Shown in pieces: positions 60,337 to 64,000 of a DNA stretch of 64,000 nucleotides. Source of the stretch: Croceimicrobium sp965658275 (lineage in GTDB: Bacteria > Bacteroidota > Bacteroidia > Flavobacteriales > Schleiferiaceae); contig CBFHRN010000001.1 in NCBI GenBank assembly GCA_965658275.1, positions 55,374 through 119,373 on the forward strand. The letters run 5' to 3'. The position numbers were made by a program, and so were the translations under genes. Positions within the stretch are counted from its first letter, which is position 1, and the number at the start of each line of letters is the position of its first letter. The notes beneath the pieces are model-generated. The model did no database searches. It saw nothing but the letters and a program-made list of their open reading frames with translations, and had not been told where the DNA came from.

Positions 60337-61062
60337 GTGCATGTAATAATCGACGCGGGTAATACCCGAATCAAAGTAGCTCAATTTCAGAATCAAAGCT
60401 GCGTTCAGTTGGACACCTTTGAGGATCAAGAGGCCTTTGAAATATTTTTAAAAAAATTCTCGAAGCAGCTTCCTTGCATCGTTTCAAGCGTTGGATCTTG
60501 GTCTATGGACCTTCCTAAAAGGCACTTTGAAACCCTTTTCGAATTAAGTCCGGCTTTAGCCATGCCAATGCCGATTCTTTATGCAAGTCCAGAAACTTTA
60601 GGTAATGATCGGCGCGCCTTGGCTGCTGCTGCCTATAAAACGTTCCCCGGAGAAAATGTATTGGTATTGGATTTAGGAACTGCTTTAACCGCTGATTTTA
60701 TTGATGAGCATGGAAATTACCATGGAGGAGCTATATCTCCCGGCCTTAAAATGCGCTTCAAAGCCTTAAATCGTTTTACGGCTTCCTTGCCTTTGGTAGA
60801 TTGGTCGGGTTTAAATTTTCCGAATTTAATTGGAGACAGCACGGAAAACAGCATTTTAAGCGGCGTAGTGCGGGGTTACGCTGCAGAAATTTCTTCCTGG
60901 ATTGCACAATATGAGACAGAATTTGGCGCTATTCGTATAGTTATTACCGGAGGAGACACATCTTTGTTGCTACGGTGGCTGAAAAATGACATATTTGCAC
61001 CTTCAAATTTTTTGCTGAACGGTCTTGATTACATCCTTGAGTACCATCTCAATCCAAAATAA
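60337..61062 (+). CDS. coaX: Type III pantothenate kinase
   Basis: First step of coenzyme A synthesis, phosphorylating pantothenate; the CoaX type is insensitive to CoA feedback. ASKHA-fold motifs: VIIDAGNTRIKVAQF, LGNDRRALAAAAYKTF, VLVLDLGTALTADFIDEHGNYHGGAISPGLKMR and VITGGDTSLLL. Length 241 aa is normal. Start is GTG 60337; no ATG is in frame nearby. A near -7 (TATCTTTA, 60311-60318) precedes it. It heads a coaX-OMP-TPR-lptC operon common in Bacteroidota. Confidence 0.94.
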   Translation: MHVIIDAGNTRIKVAQFQNQSCVQLDTFEDQEAFEIFLKKFSKQLPCIVSSVGSWSMDLPKRHFETLFELSPALAMPMPILYASPETLGNDRRALAAAAYKTFPGENVLVLDLGTALTADFIDEHGNYHGGAISPGLKMRFKALNRFTASLPLVDWSGLNFPNLIGDSTENSILSGVVRGYAAEISSWIAQYETEFGAIRIVITGGDTSLLLRWLKNDIFAPSNFLLNGLDYILEYHLNPK

Positions 61063-62368
61063 AAGCTTTGCGCTTTTTCTCCTAATAGCATTAGGTTTTA
61101 GCGCTATGGCACAAACGAATTCGGTTTCACCTTATTCTCGATTCGGCTTAGGCGACCGCTACCCGGTAACGAATGCTCGTTATTTAGGTATGGGAGGAGC
61201 TTCTATTGCCTTGCCAGACGGTCTAAATATTAACTTTTCCAATCCTGCTTCGTACCATAGCTTGGAATTAACCACTTTTAATGTGGGATTCGAAGGGAGC
61301 TTTATTCGCCAAGAACAAGAGAATCCTGCCATTAGCTTGGTAAACAATCGCTCGGGAATGCGAAATTTATCCATTGGAGTTCCCTTATACGATTGGTGGG
61401 GTTCTGCCGTGGCCTTAAAGCCTTACAGCTTTAAAGGTTATGAAATCATTAGCGAGCGCAGCCTAGCGAATGACCCAAGTCAAACGATTACGGATATATT
61501 CAAAGGCGAGGGAGGTCTTAACTCAATAATCTGGGGTAATAGCTTTGAAGTGGCGAAAGGTTTGAGCTTGGGCTTTAACTTCAACTACCTATTCGGTTCC
61601 TTAAGGGAAAGCACCACTGTTAATTTTACCGACTTCACTTTTTTAGACACGCGCTCTGATCAAGAAAGCCTGGTGAAAGGTTGGTTTATGAATTATGGTA
61701 TTCGCTACCATTATGAAATGGATAATGAGCGTTTCCTGGCATCGGGAGTTTATTTTCAAAATAGCAGTGGGCTAAATGCCGTCAATACCAGCTACCAATA
61801 TACATTAGACGGAACCTTAGCTATTGATACATTAAGGGGTGGTTCCAGCACTGAAGGTGAGTTTACCTTACCCTCAGAATTTGGCTTTGGTTTGAGCTAT
61901 GGTAAAAAGGTAGAAAATGCCATGCAAGCTGCTTGGGCCATCAATGCCGATTATGAAATTTACCAGGGCAGTGAATTTACTTCTCCTTTAAGTTACAGTC
62001 CCTTAGTTGACGGTTATAAAGCAGAGCTTGGTGGATTCTTTACTCCGCGCTACACCTTTAAGCGTTTGGAAAGAGGAACGGGTTTCTTTAATAATACGGA
62101 ATATCGATTCGGCGCGTTTTACGAAAAGACACCTATAAACATCTCTGGCACAGACTTGTACAATTATGGCATCACTTTTGGATTAGGATTACCGATACGT
62201 CAAAGGAATTTAGCTCCAGGAGAGTATAAAGTGAGCACTTTAAATATTGGAGTAATTGCTGGACGAAGAGGAACTTTTGAGAACAATTTGATCCGTGAGG
62301 AGTATTTAAGTTTCTACGTTGCAGTGACTTTCAACGACAAATGGTTTATAGAATACAAATACCGATAA
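61025..62368 (+). CDS. Outer-membrane beta-barrel protein (OmpP1/FadL-like)
   Basis: Predicted outer-membrane barrel of 447 residues. Signal peptide SFALFLLIALGFSAMAQ, then TNSVSPYSRFGLGDRYPVTNARYLGMGGASIALPDGLNINFSNPASY, which is the FadL/OmpP1-like N-terminal pattern with GMGGASIA and NPA. Repeating aromatic beta strands follow, ending FNDKWFIEYKYR. The start is TTG 61025, inside coaX (38-bp overlap), since the only later ATG would remove the signal peptide. It is followed by the TPR protein. Confidence 0.82.
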   Translation: MITSLSTISIQNKSFALFLLIALGFSAMAQTNSVSPYSRFGLGDRYPVTNARYLGMGGASIALPDGLNINFSNPASYHSLELTTFNVGFEGSFIRQEQENPAISLVNNRSGMRNLSIGVPLYDWWGSAVALKPYSFKGYEIISERSLANDPSQTITDIFKGEGGLNSIIWGNSFEVAKGLSLGFNFNYLFGSLRESTTVNFTDFTFLDTRSDQESLVKGWFMNYGIRYHYEMDNERFLASGVYFQNSSGLNAVNTSYQYTLDGTLAIDTLRGGSSTEGEFTLPSEFGFGLSYGKKVENAMQAAWAINADYEIYQGSEFTSPLSYSPLVDGYKAELGGFFTPRYTFKRLERGTGFFNNTEYRFGAFYEKTPINISGTDLYNYGITFGLGLPIRQRNLAPGEYKVSTLNIGVIAGRRGTFENNLIREEYLSFYVAVTFNDKWFIEYKYR

Positions 62369-62379
62369 ATACACCTAAA

Positions 62380-63798
62380 ATGAAAACGACCCTATACGCA
62401 TTAGCACTTATCCTCGGATTAGGCGGCGTGCTTAAAGCGCAGGAATATGGCGAGGACAGCGTAAAGTGTAGAGAAAATCTTTACATCTATTACGAATTGG
62501 CAAAGAAAAAACAATGGTTAGAGGCTTACCCTGGTTGGGAATATGTTTATACCAATTGTCCAGCTTCAAGCAAGAATAATTTCATTTATGGTCCGTATAT
62601 CGTAAACGCAAAGATCAAGGAAGCGGCGGACGCGAAGGATGAAGCAACGGAATTGAAGTTCAAGAACATGTTAATGGATGTTTACGATAAAAGAAACGAA
62701 TTCTTTCCTGGCAAGGAAGGTTATGTTGCGGCTCGTAAGGCATTAGACATGCTTCGTCATTTTCCAGATAGTTCAAAAGCGACTTATGATCTTTTTAAAG
62801 AGGCCCTTGAGTTAGATGGCCCAGAGCAAAGCGCGGCCTTCTACAACTACTATTTTGTGACCGCCGCGCGTCTGTTTAATGATAAGACTTTTGATGTAGA
62901 GGACGTATTCAATTCGTATAACGTCGTAATGGAAGGTATTGAAGTAAATAACAATGCTCTGAACGTTACCATTGCTGGTTTAGTTGAAAAACGCGACTCT
63001 AATGGTGTGGCACTAGAGCAAAAAGAAGAGCGTGAACTCGCTAAGGCTGAACGTGAGTTGGAGCGTTACACTAAAGTGGAGTCTAATATTGAGAAGATTT
63101 TAGGACCCATTGCAACTTGTGATAAGTTGAATCTTATTTACAATGAGGAAACTTTCGCAGCAAACTCAGGAGACACTTTATGGTTGAAGCGTGCGGCTAA
63201 AATGTTACAGAAAGAACGCAAAAATGAAGACGGGGAATATGAGGATTGTACCGATGCTCCTATCTTCTTTAAAATTTCGGATGCTCTGTATAAAGTGCAG
63301 CCTTCGGCTCCATCGGCTCGCGGTATGTTTGTAATGTCTTACCGAAATGGAGATTATGACTTAGCTTCGAATTACATCAAAGAAGCGATTAGCTATGAAT
63401 TAGACCCAATTAAGCGATCAAATGATTACATCAAATTGGCTTCGGTATACTTGAAGCGTGGGATGTTATCTGCAGCAAAAAGTGCGGCCTTCCAAGCCGC
63501 TAACCTGAATAAAACATCAGGAGATCCCTATGTTTTGATTGCACAGATTTATGCTGCTGCCGATGGTAAATGCGGATCTAACGTATTTGAAAAGAAAGCG
63601 GTTTATTGGGCAGCGATTGATAAGTTGAACTACGCCAAGTCTATTGACAAAAGCGTGAGTGGCAAAGCCAACAAATTGATCAATATTTACAAGCAACAAC
63701 TTCCAGATAAAGGGGTGAGCTTCCAGCTAGGTCACACTGGTGGTGAGAAGTATACCATCGGTTGTTGGATTAACGAAACTGTTACGGTAAGCTTCTAA
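62380..63798 (+). CDS. Secreted TPR-containing protein
   Basis: Signal peptide MKTTLYALALILGLGGVLKAQ, then a helical repeat protein of about 472 residues (ENLYIYYELAKKKQWLEAYPGWEYVYTNCP; later FVMSYRNGDYDLASNYIKEAISYELDPIKRSNDYIKLASVYLKRGMLSAAKSAAFQAANLNKTSGDPYVL, typical TPR pairs). The start is ATG 62380; an upstream in-frame ATG (62341) lies inside the OMP gene. It lies between the OMP and lptC and is a conserved companion of lptC in Bacteroidota. Probable periplasmic scaffold. Confidence 0.85.
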   Translation: MKTTLYALALILGLGGVLKAQEYGEDSVKCRENLYIYYELAKKKQWLEAYPGWEYVYTNCPASSKNNFIYGPYIVNAKIKEAADAKDEATELKFKNMLMDVYDKRNEFFPGKEGYVAARKALDMLRHFPDSSKATYDLFKEALELDGPEQSAAFYNYYFVTAARLFNDKTFDVEDVFNSYNVVMEGIEVNNNALNVTIAGLVEKRDSNGVALEQKEERELAKAERELERYTKVESNIEKILGPIATCDKLNLIYNEETFAANSGDTLWLKRAAKMLQKERKNEDGEYEDCTDAPIFFKISDALYKVQPSAPSARGMFVMSYRNGDYDLASNYIKEAISYELDPIKRSNDYIKLASVYLKRGMLSAAKSAAFQAANLNKTSGDPYVLIAQIYAAADGKCGSNVFEKKAVYWAAIDKLNYAKSIDKSVSGKANKLINIYKQQLPDKGVSFQLGHTGGEKYTIGCWINETVTVSF

Positions 63799-64000
63799 TG
63801 AAGCTGATGACAAAGCATATTCAGAGCATCGTTCTTTTGGGAACGATGCTTTTTTCTTTTTCTGCCTGTGAGAATGAAGTTAAACAGGTTCAGAAATTAG
63901 GTGAGGATGAGCGCATCCCAATGGAAGTGCAAAAGGACTTTGTTCTTAGCTACTCCGATTCCACCTACGTAAGGATGTCGCTTCAAGCGCCCCTAGCGGA
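63798..64000 (+). CDS. lptC: LptC-like LPS export protein (N-terminus only)
   Basis: Starts at ATG 63798, overlapping the TPR stop by one base (TAATG), and runs off the window after about 67 residues. Signal peptide with lipobox-like FSAC (QSIVLLGTMLFSFSAC), then ENEVKQVQKLGEDERIPMEVQKDFVLSYSDSTYVRMSLQAP, the opening strands of the LptC periplasmic domain. It would receive LPS from LptF/G, a member of which lies at the other end of the window. Confidence 0.8.
   Translation, partial: MKLMTKHIQSIVLLGTMLFSFSACENEVKQVQKLGEDERIPMEVQKDFVLSYSDSTYVRMSLQAPLA

Noticed and set aside
1..64000. CRISPR array, prophage, integron or insertion sequence
   Set aside because: No regularly spaced repeats, cas, integrase, capsid or transposase genes were found; genes are housekeeping and envelope type throughout.

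Overview
The window is a gene-dense chromosomal segment of a Bacteroidota bacterium, most likely a marine flavobacterium-like lineage (inferred). The support is a TonB receptor with a carboxypeptidase-regulatory N-terminus paired with a DUF4249 lipoprotein, a type IX secretion (T9SS) C-terminal sorting domain, a PorE-like envelope protein, DUF4199, DUF4252 and PadR-PspC genes, and repeated TAnnTTTG -7 elements in place of sigma70-type promoters. There are no phage genes, transposases, rRNA operons or CRISPR arrays. One tRNA (Phe) is present.

Layout. 1-7.2 kb (minus): an ftsK-lolA-like-lptF/G operon cut by the left edge, then a DUF4249/TonB receptor pair. 7.4-15.6 kb: arginase-argS, ffh, a small membrane-protein gene with an in-frame stop, folD, an ABM-like gene, smpB and pyrD. 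15.6-25.6 kb: a hybrid histidine kinase split by an in-frame TGA, a cytosolic BtuF-like receptor, cystathionine beta-synthase, a LolC/E-type permease crossed by a 10-N gap, a NamZ-like muramidase, a glycosyltransferase, a PLP decarboxylase, a second kinase and thioredoxin. 25.7-26.3 kb is a small gene graveyard. 26.3-28.9 kb is a DUF4252-PadR-PspC operon with a palindromic operator over its promoter. 29-35.4 kb (minus): a serine hydrolase, a GshB-like ATP-grasp enzyme and an N-formylglutamate-amidohydrolase/QEGLA metallopeptidase fusion, followed by ndh and an NRDE protein. 35.5-45.2 kb: SdpI, a damaged di-heme peroxidase, DUF4199, rhomboid, fabI, gyrB, a zinc ribbon, a TrpG/PabA amidotransferase, ridA, a dihydrolipoamide dehydrogenase and an AraC regulator. 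45.5-56.4 kb: a large T9SS cargo, a tiny PID-CTERM-like protein, aroC, a dicarboxylate symporter, an AsmA protein with a coiled-coil tail and a PorE-like OmpA protein. 56.4-64 kb: rplS, trmD, msrB, an alpha/beta hydrolase, two head-to-head histidine kinase fragments, tRNA-Phe, and coaX-OMP-TPR-lptC running off the right edge.

Most of the window is core housekeeping and envelope biology. The best candidates for a less-described system are the three-gene ATP-grasp/QEGLA/serine-hydrolase operon (31.1-35.4 kb) and the PadR-operator-PspC switch. A second theme is gene damage: an in-frame TAA (12,432), an in-frame TGA (16,617), a one-base frameshift plus loss of the second heme domain (35.9-36.8 kb), truncated remnants (25.7-26.2 kb) and an inverted kinase junction (59.45 kb). 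An assembly gap at 19,529 suggests that some of these could be sequence errors, so each should be checked on reads. Several genes have no ATG and appear to start at TTG or GTG.
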